NCBI GenBank assembly: GCA_964494475.1 | Contig: CAZBRS010000004.1 | Span: forward strand, 72,426-136,425 | Reading direction: 5' to 3' | DNA from: CAZBRS01 sp964494475 | Lineage (GTDB): Bacteria; Myxococcota_A; UBA9042; CAZBRS01 | Length of the DNA stretch: 64,000 nt | Shown here: one piece after another, positions 8,059-16,546 of the stretch | Numbering within the stretch: the first letter of the stretch is position 1 | Layout: each line of letters begins with the position of its first letter | Program-made: the position numbers and the translations under genes | Notes under the pieces: generated by a model | The model's database searches: none | Told to the model about the DNA's origin: nothing | The model's input: only the letters and a program-made list of their open reading frames with translations

Positions 8059-10272
8059 ATGCGATCGGTGGGCGCGACGACCTTGGTCCTCCTGCTCGCG
8101 CTCTGCCTGCTGCCTGCGTGCAGCGGCGGTGGCCCTGGCGCCACGGACGCCGCCTCCGCGGAGCTCGACGCGCCGACGCCCGGCGACCCGGCCGAGGACG
8201 CCCCGGCCGTAGCCCCCGAACCCGGCGTGGAGGTCGCGCCGAGCGATCAGCTCCCTCGGGACGACGCCGGGACCGGCGCCGACACCACCGAGATCGCCCC
8301 CGACGCCCCGCCAGCCGACGACGGGGGCGGGGGCGGCTGCGGACCCTGCGGCGGAGGGCGCTGCGTCGAGGGGAGCTGCGAGCCCCTGTGCCTTCCCGAT
8401 TGCGGCTCCCGGACCTGCGGGCACGATGGCTGCGGCGGCAGCTGCGGGCTCTGCGCTCCGGGCTCGTTCTGCGAGCCCGCAGGCGCCTGCGACCAGCCCC
8501 CGCTGCCCACGGCCTGGGCCTGCGCGCCGAACCGTTGGAGCGACGGAACGGCGTGCGACTGCCAGTGCGGCCAGCTCGACCCCGACTGCGCGAGCTCGCT
8601 AGGCCTGCCCGTGCTCGGCTGCGAGGCCGGCCAGAGCTGCACGCCGGGGGGCGCCTGCGCCGCGTCGTTGCCCCGGTGGACGCTGCTGTTCTACCTCAGC
8701 GGCGACAACAACCTCGAGTTCTTCGTGCAGGACGACCTCGCGGAGCTCGGCGTCGTTGGCGCCCACCCCGACGTGCAGGTGCTCGTGCTCGCCGACACCC
8801 GCGCCGGACCTGCCCAGACGCTGCGGGTCGTGAACGGCGGCCTCGAGGTGCTGCAGGAGAACGGCGAGCTCGACCTGTCGGACTGGCGGGTGCTCCGCGA
8901 CTTCGGCCTCTTCGGGGTGCAGAGCTTTCCGGCCGAGCACTACGCTCTCATCCTCTCCAACCACGGCTCCGGGTGGCGGGCGGGGGGCAAGGCGGCTCCG
9001 CTGAAGGGTGTGTCGAACGACAACTCGGGCTCGTCCTACGAGATCTCCGTCGCCAAGGGCGATCTGGCCCGCGCCCTGTCCGGGCTCACGCTGGCCGTGG
9101 GCCGTCCCCTCGACGTGCTGGGGTTCGACGCCTGCATCATGGGCACCTGGGAGGTCGCCACCGCCGTGGCGCCCTATGCCACGTGGATGGTCGGCTCCGA
9201 GGAGACCGAGCCCGGCCCCGGCTGGACGTTCGGCCCGGCCCTGGCCGCCCTGGGCGCCGAGCCGGCCAGCGACCCCCTCGCGGTGGCCACCCTGTTCGCC
9301 GAGACGTACCACGCGAAGAGCCTCGCGAACGCGACGATCTCGGTGGTCGACACGCATCGGCTGGGCGCGCTGTCCGACGCCTTGTCGGGGCTCGCGCTGC
9401 GGCTGTTCGCCGAGCCCTCCAGCTACGACGTGCTCGACGCGGCGAGGCAGGCGGCCCTGGGGTTCGCCGTCAACGACGACACGGGCGAGACCTCCCTGCG
9501 CGACCTGGGCGACCTGGCCCGGCGCCTGGCCGCCGCCCCCGAGCTCTCGACGTCCATCCGCGAGCAGGCGCAGCAGGTGGTCGATCGGCTGCGCGACGCC
9601 GTGGTGGTCTCGAAGAACCAGGCGCCGGACTACGCGGCGGCGACGGGCCTGTCGATCTACCTTCCCGCGCCCGACGAATGCCGGAACCACCTGTACGAAC
9701 TCGGGAGCGGCGCCACCTGGAGCCAGACCGCCACCTGGGACGACCTGCTGGCCGACTTCAACGCGTTCGATTGCGGCGCCTGGGTCTGCAACGGCGAGTG
9801 GTTCGGCGGGGGCGACGGCTGTGACTGCAACTGCGGGGCCTGGGACCCGGACTGCGACCTGTCGCTGGCCGACGTGTTCCACTGCCTGCCCGGACAGCTC
9901 TGCGAGCCGCCCGGGCTGTGCAGCGGCGAGGCCATCCCGCTCTGCCCGACGTGGACGTGCACGCCGTCGTTCTTCGGCGGCAACGACGGCTGCGACTGCG
10001 ACTGCGGCTGCCCCGATCCGGACTGCGCCGATCCGTCGGAGAAGCTGCTCAACTGCCAGCCGGGGCAGCACTGCGACGCCGCGGGGCTGTGCGCGGGAGA
10101 GCCGCTCGTGCCCTGCGAGGGCTGGGCCTGCGAGCCCGACTTCTACGGGGCCGCCGACGGTTGCGACTGCGCGTGCGGCTGCTGGGACCCCGACTGCGAT
10201 CTGCCCGGCACCCCGATCTGGCACTGCGACGACGGCCAGACGTGCGCGCCGCCCCTCGGCACCTGCCAGTAA
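8059..10272 (+). CDS. clostripain-family (C11) cysteine protease lipoprotein with Cys-rich repeats
   Basis: The product is about 737 aa. The lipobox is LPAC (Cys21), followed by an acidic Ala/Pro linker. A Cys-rich tag with the pattern CDCxCGxxDPDC sits at about residues 157-195. The clostripain domain follows: it opens with FYLSGDNNLE and carries the catalytic pair His302 (SNHGSGW) and Cys359 (GFDACIMG). After the protease come three more copies of the CDCxCGxxDPDC module (about 570-737). Clostripain relatives cleave after Arg and often self-activate. The repeats may be disulphide-bonded surface or substrate-binding modules. The ATG at 8059 sits 8 bases after GCGGAGGT. Confidence 0.9.
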   Translation: MRSVGATTLVLLLALCLLPACSGGGPGATDAASAELDAPTPGDPAEDAPAVAPEPGVEVAPSDQLPRDDAGTGADTTEIAPDAPPADDGGGGGCGPCGGGRCVEGSCEPLCLPDCGSRTCGHDGCGGSCGLCAPGSFCEPAGACDQPPLPTAWACAPNRWSDGTACDCQCGQLDPDCASSLGLPVLGCEAGQSCTPGGACAASLPRWTLLFYLSGDNNLEFFVQDDLAELGVVGAHPDVQVLVLADTRAGPAQTLRVVNGGLEVLQENGELDLSDWRVLRDFGLFGVQSFPAEHYALILSNHGSGWRAGGKAAPLKGVSNDNSGSSYEISVAKGDLARALSGLTLAVGRPLDVLGFDACIMGTWEVATAVAPYATWMVGSEETEPGPGWTFGPALAALGAEPASDPLAVATLFAETYHAKSLANATISVVDTHRLGALSDALSGLALRLFAEPSSYDVLDAARQAALGFAVNDDTGETSLRDLGDLARRLAAAPELSTSIREQAQQVVDRLRDAVVVSKNQAPDYAAATGLSIYLPAPDECRNHLYELGSGATWSQTATWDDLLADFNAFDCGAWVCNGEWFGGGDGCDCNCGAWDPDCDLSLADVFHCLPGQLCEPPGLCSGEAIPLCPTWTCTPSFFGGNDGCDCDCGCPDPDCADPSEKLLNCQPGQHCDAAGLCAGEPLVPCEGWACEPDFYGAADGCDCACGCWDPDCDLPGTPIWHCDDGQTCAPPLGTCQ

Positions 10273-10434
10273 CTGGAGGGGCCGCTACTTCGGCTGGATT
10301 CACCCGGACGCGTGAGCATGCCACCGGAGCGGGAGGCCCGATGGGCGCAAGGGCGGTCTCCGTCCCGTAAAGCGGTAAACAACATCCAGAATACGACGAA
10401 GGCCGCGCGGGGCGCGGGCGCGGAGACCTCGTCG

Positions 10435-10463
10435 TTGACCCCTCCTTTCACGAATCGTAGGGT
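10435..10463 (+). promoter_or_regulatory. promoter for the nitric oxide reductase gene
   Basis: TTGACC (10435-10440), 17 bases, then TAGGGT (10458-10463). Transcription would start near 10470, giving a leader of about 36 bases that holds AAGGAGG right before the GTG at 10506. The gap after the protease gene (10273-10505) shows no other gene. I could not identify a convincing NsrR or FNR/NnrR-type operator in it. Confidence 0.5.
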
Positions 10464-10505
10464 GCGCCCGTGAGTGAGGGGAAGCTAACAAGCAAGGAGG
10501 AGACC

Positions 10506-12746
10506 GTGAAGGACACCCGGTTGCGAGCCCTGCTGCTGTTCGTCGTGGTGGGCGCGTTCAGCGTGCTCATCTTCGGCGGCGCCAAGATCGCCGAACACAA
10601 GCCGCCCATCCCCGCCAAGGTGGTGGAGCCCGGCGGCCGCGAGGCCTTCACCGGCAAGGACGTCGAGGAGGGCCAGCGCTTCTACCTGTCGCGCGGGGGT
10701 CAGCACCTCGGCTCGATCTGGGGGCACGGCGCCTACCTGGCGCCCGACTGGTCGGCCGACGCGCTGCACCGCACCGCGCTCGTCACCGCCGGCCTGCGGA
10801 AGGGCCTGCCGCCCGCCGCTGCGCAGGGCTTTGCCCAGGCCGACCTGGAGAAGCTGGACGTGGGGGAGCGCGGTCGGGTCGAGGCCGAGACCGCGAAGGA
10901 GCTGCACCAGAACCGCTACGACGCGGGCACCGAGACGTTGACGCTGAGCCCCGGCCAGGCCGCGGCCGTGCCGGCGTTGACGGCGTACTACACCCGCTTG
11001 TTCGGCGAGGGCTCGGACGCCATGTCGATCCCCGCGGGCGTGGTCAAGACCCCCGAGGAGGGCCGCCAACTGACCGCCTTCTTCTTCTGGACGGCCTGGG
11101 CGGCGGGCACCGACCGACCCGGCGCCGACCACACCTACACCGCTAACTGGCCCTTCGATACGCTGGCGGGCAACCGGGCCCTGCCCGGCGCGTACGTCTG
11201 GTCCATCGTCAGCGTGATCCTGCTCATCCTGGGCGTCGGCGTCGCGCTGTTCTTCTACCTGCGCATGTCGCGGGGCGGCGAGCCCGAGACCGCGACCCTC
11301 GCGCCCTTCCAGGCGCCCACGCCCACGGCCAGCCAGGTGGCCACGCTGCCCTACTTCATCGTGGTGGCGCTCCTCTTCCTGGTGCAGGTGGGGCTCGGCT
11401 CGCTCACCGGCCACTTCGCCGTCGAGGGCAACCGCTTCTTCGGCCTCGACCTGTCGTCGATCCTGCCCTACGCGGCCTCGCGCACGTGGCACGTGCAGCT
11501 GTCGGTCTTCTGGATCGCGACGGCGTGGCTCGCCACGGGCCTGTTCATCGGGCCCTTCGTCGGCGGCGCCGAGCCGCGCGGGCAGCGCGCCTGGGTGCTG
11601 ATCCTGCTGGGCGCTCTGGTCGTGGTGGTGGTGGGCGCGCTCGCCGGCACGTGGATGGGCGTGCAGGGCATGCTCGGCAGCGGCGACGGCTGGCTGATCG
11701 GCCACCAGGGCTACGAGTACGTGGAGCTCGGCCGCGTGTGGCAGGTGGCGCTCATCGGCGGCATGCTGCTGTGGCTCGTCCTGGTTTACCGCGCGCTGAA
11801 GCCCGCGCTCACGAAGGAGGGCGACCGCGGCGGCCTCACCCACCTGCTGCTCTACGCCTCGGTGTCGATCCCGCTGTTCTACTCGGTGGGCCTCTTCTAT
11901 ACGCCCGGCACCCACATGTCGATCGCCGACTACTGGCGCTGGTGGGTCGTGCACCTGTGGGTCGAGAACTTCTTCGAGGTGTTCGCCACGGTGGCGCTGG
12001 CCTTCATCCTGACCCGGCTGGGGGCCGTCCGCGAGCGCTCGGCCCTGACGGCGGTGTACTTCTCGATCCTGCTCTACCTGGGCGCCGGCATCATCGGCAC
12101 CTTCCACCACCTGTACTTCTCGGGCACGCCGCTCTTCATCACGGCCCTCGGCGCCGTGTTCTCGGCCCTCGAGGTCATCCCGCTCACCCTGCTCGGCTTC
12201 GAGGTGCTGCAGAACCTGCGCCTGGCCCACGCGGGCGGCCCGGGCAACCCCTACCGCTGGCCGCTCTTCTTCTTCACGGCCGTGGCGTTTTGGAACCTGG
12301 TGGGCGCCGGCGTGTTCGGCTTCCTGATCAACCCGCCCATCGTGCTCTACTACGCCCAGGGCCTCGACACGACGCCCATCCACTCCCACGCGGCGCTGTT
12401 CGGCGTGTACGGCTTCCTGGCCATCGCGCTCATGCTGTTCTCGATGCGCCACATCGTGAAGCCCGAGGCCTGGTCCGACGGCCTGCTGAAGCTGGCCTTC
12501 TGGGGCCTGAACCTGGGCCTCGTGGGCATGCTGGTCTTCAGCCTGATCCCCGCCGGCTTCTACCAGTTCGTCGAGGCCCTGCGCCACGGCACCTGGTGGG
12601 CGCGCAGCCCCGAGGTCACCGGCTCGGCGTTCATCCAGACGGTCACGTGGCTGCGCCTGGGCCCCGACCTGGTCTTCGACGTGGGCGTGCTGGCCCTGCT
12701 GGCCTTCGTGGTCAAGGCCGCGCTGCCCTCCTTCCGTAGCAAGTAG
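10506..12746 (+). CDS. norZ: quinol-dependent nitric oxide reductase (qNOR)
   Basis: The product is 746 aa and reduces 2 NO to N2O with electrons from quinol, in the cytoplasmic membrane. The N-terminal segment (about 8-28) is followed by a hydrophilic domain with the family motif GQHLGSIWGHGAYLAPDW. That domain replaces the cytochrome c subunit of cNOR. About a dozen membrane segments follow. Haem and FeB histidines are visible in RTWHVQLSVFW, VVHLWVENFFEVF (with the catalytic-site Glu), FHHLYFSG and HSHAALFGVYGF. The GTG at 10506 is chosen because AAGGAGG precedes it at 5 bases; the upstream GTG at 10470 coincides with the predicted transcription start. No other denitrification gene is nearby, which suggests NO detoxification. 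Confidence 0.95.
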   Translation: MKDTRLRALLLFVVVGAFSVLIFGGAKIAEHKPPIPAKVVEPGGREAFTGKDVEEGQRFYLSRGGQHLGSIWGHGAYLAPDWSADALHRTALVTAGLRKGLPPAAAQGFAQADLEKLDVGERGRVEAETAKELHQNRYDAGTETLTLSPGQAAAVPALTAYYTRLFGEGSDAMSIPAGVVKTPEEGRQLTAFFFWTAWAAGTDRPGADHTYTANWPFDTLAGNRALPGAYVWSIVSVILLILGVGVALFFYLRMSRGGEPETATLAPFQAPTPTASQVATLPYFIVVALLFLVQVGLGSLTGHFAVEGNRFFGLDLSSILPYAASRTWHVQLSVFWIATAWLATGLFIGPFVGGAEPRGQRAWVLILLGALVVVVVGALAGTWMGVQGMLGSGDGWLIGHQGYEYVELGRVWQVALIGGMLLWLVLVYRALKPALTKEGDRGGLTHLLLYASVSIPLFYSVGLFYTPGTHMSIADYWRWWVVHLWVENFFEVFATVALAFILTRLGAVRERSALTAVYFSILLYLGAGIIGTFHHLYFSGTPLFITALGAVFSALEVIPLTLLGFEVLQNLRLAHAGGPGNPYRWPLFFFTAVAFWNLVGAGVFGFLINPPIVLYYAQGLDTTPIHSHAALFGVYGFLAIALMLFSMRHIVKPEAWSDGLLKLAFWGLNLGLVGMLVFSLIPAGFYQFVEALRHGTWWARSPEVTGSAFIQTVTWLRLGPDLVFDVGVLALLAFVVKAALPSFRSK

Positions 12747-12825
12747 CTCCGCCCTTGCGCGGCCGCTCGCGGCCGTGCCAAGATGCCCCCGTCGTCCGGG
12801 GATCCACCCGAAGACGAGGTCCGGC

Positions 12826-14019
12826 GTGTCTCTCTCGCAGCGCGTGCTCCTGTTCCTGGGCCTCCGCGGCGGGATCGTCGGCGTCCTGGGCGCCGTAATC
12901 CTGGTGGGCCTGGGCGAGCGGCTCGCCGAGCGCTTCCTGCCCATCTACCTGCTGGCCCTCGGGGGCGGGACGATCTCGGTCGGCCTGCTGAACGGCCTCG
13001 ACAACCTGTTGTCGGCGCTCTACGCGTTCCCGGGCGGGTACCTGTCGGACCGGCTGGGCGCCAAGCGGGCGCTGCTGGTCTTCAACCTGCTGGCCATGGT
13101 GGGCTTCCTGGTGGTGATCGCCATCCCCACCTGGCAGGCCGTCGTCGTCGGCTCGTTCTTCTTCCTGTCGTGGACGGCCATCTCGCTGCCGGCCACCATG
13201 AGCCTGGTCAACCAGGTGCTCCCCAAGGACAAGCGGACCATGGGTGTGACCATGCACTCGCTGGTCCGGCGCATCCCCATGGCGCTCGGTCCGCTGATCG
13301 GCGGCGCGTTCATCGGCGCGTGGGGCGAGCGCGACGGCGTGCGGCTGGCCTTCGTGGCCGCGCTGGCCATGGCGGGCGCGGCGTGCGTGCTGCAGCAGCG
13401 GTTGGTGCGGGAGGCCCCGCGCGAGTCGGCCGAGGCCCCCGAGAAGAACCCCCTGCGCCTGCTGCGGCAGATGTCGCCGGCCCTGAAGCGCCTGCTCGTG
13501 TCCGACATCCTGGTGCGCTTCTGCGAGCAGATCCCCTACGCGTTCGTGGTCGTGTGGTGCCTGAAGACGGTCGCGAGCCCCGTCACGGCGCTGGAGTTCG
13601 GTGTGCTCACCACCGTCGAGATGGCCACCGCGGTGCTGGTCTACATCCCCGTGGCCTACCTGGCCGACCGCGGGACCAAGAAGCCGTTCGTGGCCATCAC
13701 GTTCGGCTTCTTCACGCTGTTCCCGGTGGCGCTCTACTTCGCGCAGTCGTTCTGGGCGCTCGTGGCGGCCTTCGTGCTGCGCGGCCTGAAGGAGTTCGGG
13801 GAGCCCACCCGCAAGGCGCTCATCATGGATCTGGCCCCCGACGACCGCAAGGCGGCCATGTTCGGCCTGTACTACCTGATGCGCGACACCGTGGTCTCGG
13901 TGGCCGCGTTCGGCGGGGCCTTCCTGTGGGAGCTGGGGCCGGCCGTGAACTTCGGCGCCGCCTTCGGCTTCGGGGTGGCGGGCACGATCTGGTTCGTGGC
14001 GCGGGGGCAACGAGCCTGA
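12826..14019 (+). CDS. MFS transporter
   Basis: The product is about 397 aa with twelve predicted membrane segments. It has the typical major-facilitator signature between segments 2 and 3 (GGYLSDRLGAKRALL) and its symmetric counterpart YLADRGTKKP in the second half. The substrate is unknown. The GTG at 12826 (VSLSQRVLL) has an ACGAGGT ribosome site; the longer ORF start at 12775 would add a Pro/Arg-rich tail without a ribosome site. It lies between nitric oxide reductase and the amidase in the same direction, separated by about 80 and 35 bases. An export role for a small molecule is possible. Confidence 0.85.
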   Translation: MSLSQRVLLFLGLRGGIVGVLGAVILVGLGERLAERFLPIYLLALGGGTISVGLLNGLDNLLSALYAFPGGYLSDRLGAKRALLVFNLLAMVGFLVVIAIPTWQAVVVGSFFFLSWTAISLPATMSLVNQVLPKDKRTMGVTMHSLVRRIPMALGPLIGGAFIGAWGERDGVRLAFVAALAMAGAACVLQQRLVREAPRESAEAPEKNPLRLLRQMSPALKRLLVSDILVRFCEQIPYAFVVVWCLKTVASPVTALEFGVLTTVEMATAVLVYIPVAYLADRGTKKPFVAITFGFFTLFPVALYFAQSFWALVAAFVLRGLKEFGEPTRKALIMDLAPDDRKAAMFGLYYLMRDTVVSVAAFGGAFLWELGPAVNFGAAFGFGVAGTIWFVARGQRA

Positions 14020-14054
14020 CGGCTCACGGGACGAGACGGGGAGGGGAGGGCACC

Positions 14055-15566
14055 ATGGCAGGTTTCGCCGAGTACGATCGCTACGACGGGCTGGGGCTGG
14101 CCGAACTGGTGAAGAGCGGGCAGGTGTCGGCGCCGGAGCTCGTCGAGGAGGCCATCGGGCGCATCGAGGAGCGGAACCCGCGCGTGAACGCGGTGGTCTG
14201 CCGCCTGGTCGACCAGGCGCGCGCCGCGGCGGCCGAGGGCGCCCCCGCCGGGCCGTTCCAGGGCGTGCCGTTCCTCCTGAAGGATCTGCTCGCGGCCTAC
14301 GCCGGGGCGCCCCTGACGTCGGGCTGCCGGGCCCTGGCCGACTTCGTGCCCGATCACGACAGCGAGCTGGTGCGCCGCTACAAGCGCGCGGGCCTGCTGA
14401 TCGTGGGCAAGACCAGCCTGCCCGAGTTCGGGCTGCTCGGGTACACCGAGCCCGAGCTGTTCGGGCCGTGCCGCAACCCCTGGAACCTCGAGCGCACCCC
14501 CGGCGGCTCCAGCGGCGGCTCGGCGGCGGCGGTGGCCGCGGGCATCGTGCCCCTGGCCTCGGGGGGCGACGGCGGCGGGTCCATCCGCATCCCGGCCTCG
14601 TGCTGCGGCCTGTTCGGCCTGAAGCCCACGCGCGGGCGCAACCCCACCGGCCCGGACCACGGCCAGGTCTGGCAGGGCGCGGTGGTCGAGCACGTGCTCA
14701 CCCGTAGCGTGCGCGACAGCGCGGCGGCCCTCGACGCGACCCAGGGCGACGATGGGGGCGCGCCCTACCAGATCGCGCCGCCCGAGCGGCCCTACCTGGA
14801 CGAACTGCAGCGTGAGCCCGGCCGCCTGCGCGTCGGCTTCAGCACGGCGTCGCCGGTGGGCCGCGAGGTGCACCCCGAGTGCGTCGAGGCCGTGCGCCAG
14901 GCGGCGGCGCTGCTCGAGCGGCTGGGCCACCACGTGGAGCCGGCCGCGCCCGCCGTCGACGGCAAGGCCCTCGGCGTCAGCTACATCGTGATGAACTGCG
15001 GCGAGGTGGCGGCCGACCTGGCCCACCTTCGCAAGACCGTCGGCCGGCGCCGGGCGCGGCGCGAGGTCGAGCTGATCAGCCGTACGCTCGGCCTGCTCGG
15101 CCGGGCCATCTCGGCCGGCGAGTTCGTCGCCGCGCTCCGCGAGTGGGATCGCGCGGGGCGGGCCATGGCGGTGTTCTTCGACACCTACGACCTGTACCTG
15201 ACGCCCACGCTGGCCGTGCCCCCCGTGAAGATCGGCCAACTGCGCCCGAAGCCCCTGGAGCGCGCGGCCGTGGCGGTGTTCAACGCGCTCGAGGCAGGCG
15301 GCCTGCTGAAGGCCGCGGGCGTGGTCGAGAAGATGGGCGTCGACAACCTGGCCGCAACGCCGTTCACCACCCTGGCCAACGCCACCGGCCTGCCCGCCGC
15401 CTCGGTGCCCCTGCACTGGACCGCCGACGGCCTGCCGTGCGGCGTGCAGCTGATGGCGCCCTTCGGGCACGAGGCCCGCCTGTTCCGCGTGGCGGCGCAG
15501 TTGGAGCGCGCGCAGCCGTGGTTCGATCGCCGGCCGATCCTCGGTTCGAACTCCGAAAACCGTTAG
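14055..15566 (+). CDS. amidase signature family hydrolase
   Basis: The product is 503 aa and hydrolyses amide bonds through the Ser-cisSer-Lys triad. Visible residues are Lys76 in PFLLKDLLA, the cis-serine at 152/153 in GGSSGGSAAA, and the nucleophile Ser176 in GGDGGGSIRIPAS. Length and order match the family, which includes fatty-acid amide hydrolases and GatA relatives. No gatB or gatC is adjacent and there is no signal peptide. It is therefore probably a stand-alone cytoplasmic amidase, not the tRNA amidotransferase subunit. The ATG follows GAGGGGAGGG. Confidence 0.93.
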   Translation: MAGFAEYDRYDGLGLAELVKSGQVSAPELVEEAIGRIEERNPRVNAVVCRLVDQARAAAAEGAPAGPFQGVPFLLKDLLAAYAGAPLTSGCRALADFVPDHDSELVRRYKRAGLLIVGKTSLPEFGLLGYTEPELFGPCRNPWNLERTPGGSSGGSAAAVAAGIVPLASGGDGGGSIRIPASCCGLFGLKPTRGRNPTGPDHGQVWQGAVVEHVLTRSVRDSAAALDATQGDDGGAPYQIAPPERPYLDELQREPGRLRVGFSTASPVGREVHPECVEAVRQAAALLERLGHHVEPAAPAVDGKALGVSYIVMNCGEVAADLAHLRKTVGRRRARREVELISRTLGLLGRAISAGEFVAALREWDRAGRAMAVFFDTYDLYLTPTLAVPPVKIGQLRPKPLERAAVAVFNALEAGGLLKAAGVVEKMGVDNLAATPFTTLANATGLPAASVPLHWTADGLPCGVQLMAPFGHEARLFRVAAQLERAQPWFDRRPILGSNSENR

Positions 15567-15572
15567 TTTCTT

Positions 15573-15606
15573 TACGTTGTACGCGCCCCTCGTTTGGCGT
15601 AACGTA
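15573..15606. other. intergenic inverted repeat after the amidase gene
   Basis: TACGTT-GT-ACGC and GCGT-AACGTA form an imperfect stem (15573-15606) just after the amidase stop. No U-tract follows, so it may be a weak terminator or an operator. The next gene begins at 15765, with a -10-like TACAAT at 15729-15734 and no clear -35. Confidence 0.35.
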
Positions 15607-15764
15607 GCACCCATCGCCAACACGGCCCGAGCCGCTGCTGCACGACGCGTGAGGGGGCATGACCGCGACGTTGGTGGCCCGCAAGAAGGGATTGGGGTTC
15701 TGATGGCAACCGAACGGCGGAAGTGCGCTACAATCGGGACAGAGACCTGCAAGTGGAGGAGGTC

Positions 15765-16004
15765 ATGACCACCAAGCTGGATAAGGAGCTTCAGACCTAC
15801 GAGGCGCACCGCGAGGAGTTGCTCGGGAGCAATCGCGGCAAGTTCGTGCTCATCAAGGGTGAGCGCCTGGTGGGCACCTTCGAGAGCCAGCAGGACGCCA
15901 TCGAGCGGGGATACGAGGAGTTCGGGAACGAACCCTTCCTGGTCAAGCAGATCCTGGACGTCGACGTGCCGTTCAACTTCACGTCGTTCCTGGTGGCGGT
16001 CTAG
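15765..16004 (+). CDS. small DUF5678-like protein paired with a retropepsin-like gene
   Basis: The product is 79 aa, acidic and soluble. The core LGSNRGKFVLIKGERLVGTF followed by QDAIERGYEEFGNEPFLVKQI fits small DUF5678-type proteins: a beta strand pair (GKFVLIKG, LVGTF) and a helix ending in FLVKQI. The ATG at 15765 follows GGAGGAGG. It ends two bases before the retropepsin-like gene. From memory, this two-gene arrangement recurs in unrelated bacteria. The function is unknown; a partner or substrate of the protease is an inference from the linkage only. Confidence 0.75.
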   Translation: MTTKLDKELQTYEAHREELLGSNRGKFVLIKGERLVGTFESQQDAIERGYEEFGNEPFLVKQILDVDVPFNFTSFLVAV

Positions 16005-16006
16005 CC

Positions 16007-16441
16007 ATGCCACACATCACCGCCCAGGTCGCCAACCTTACGCAGATAGGCCCGGTGCTCGACGTGGCCATCACCCCCACGCAGTCGCTCGCGCAGCAGT
16101 TGCAGCGCAAGAACCAGGCGGTGCCGGCGCCCGTGCGCGTCACCGCCCTGATCGACACCGGGGCGTCGGGGACCGTGTTGACCCCCGCCATCTTGCAGCA
16201 GTTGGGCGTGCAACCCGTCGGCATCGTGTCCATGAGCACGCCGTCCACGACGCAGCCCGTACCTGCGGCCCAGTATATGGTCAACGTGGTGTTCCCCAAT
16301 CGGGTCGTGGTTCCGAACGTGGTGGTCATGGAAGCGCCCCTCGGGGGGCAGAACATCCAGTGCCTGATCGGCCGCGACATCCTGAGCGCGGGCGTGCTCG
16401 TGTACCTGGGTCACACCAACCAGTTCACGATCAGTTTCTAG
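16007..16441 (+). CDS. retropepsin-like aspartic protease
   Basis: The product is 144 aa with no signal peptide. It carries the aspartic-protease triad motif ALIDTGASGTVL at about residues 46-57 and a second hydrophobic motif CLIGRDILSAGVLVY (about 121-135). Both match single-domain retropepsin-like proteins, which act as dimers. It starts two bases after the DUF5678-like gene, so the pair is an operon. The substrate is unknown. Catalytic activity is likely because the DTGA motif is intact. Confidence 0.82.
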   Translation: MPHITAQVANLTQIGPVLDVAITPTQSLAQQLQRKNQAVPAPVRVTALIDTGASGTVLTPAILQQLGVQPVGIVSMSTPSTTQPVPAAQYMVNVVFPNRVVVPNVVVMEAPLGGQNIQCLIGRDILSAGVLVYLGHTNQFTISF

Positions 16442-16495
16442 ATTCTAGGTCCGTCATGGCGGCAGTCCTCGCCTCGTGAGGCCTCGGACCAGCCC

Positions 16496-16524
16496 TTGAC
16501 CGGTCCCCCGCCTCTGGCCATACT
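16496..16524 (+). promoter_or_regulatory. promoter for the lipoprotein-fadL-nucleotidase operon
   Basis: TTGACC (16496-16501), 17 bases, then CATACT (16519-16524), 22 bases before the ATG at 16547. The -35 has five and the -10 four consensus bases. Confidence 0.5.
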
Positions 16525-16546
16525 CGGCCGCACGGAGGCCACCCCC

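Noticed and set aside
10273..10505. NsrR or FNR/NnrR-type operator upstream of norZ
   Set aside because: No palindrome matching those consensus sites is visible, only a sigma-70-like promoter.
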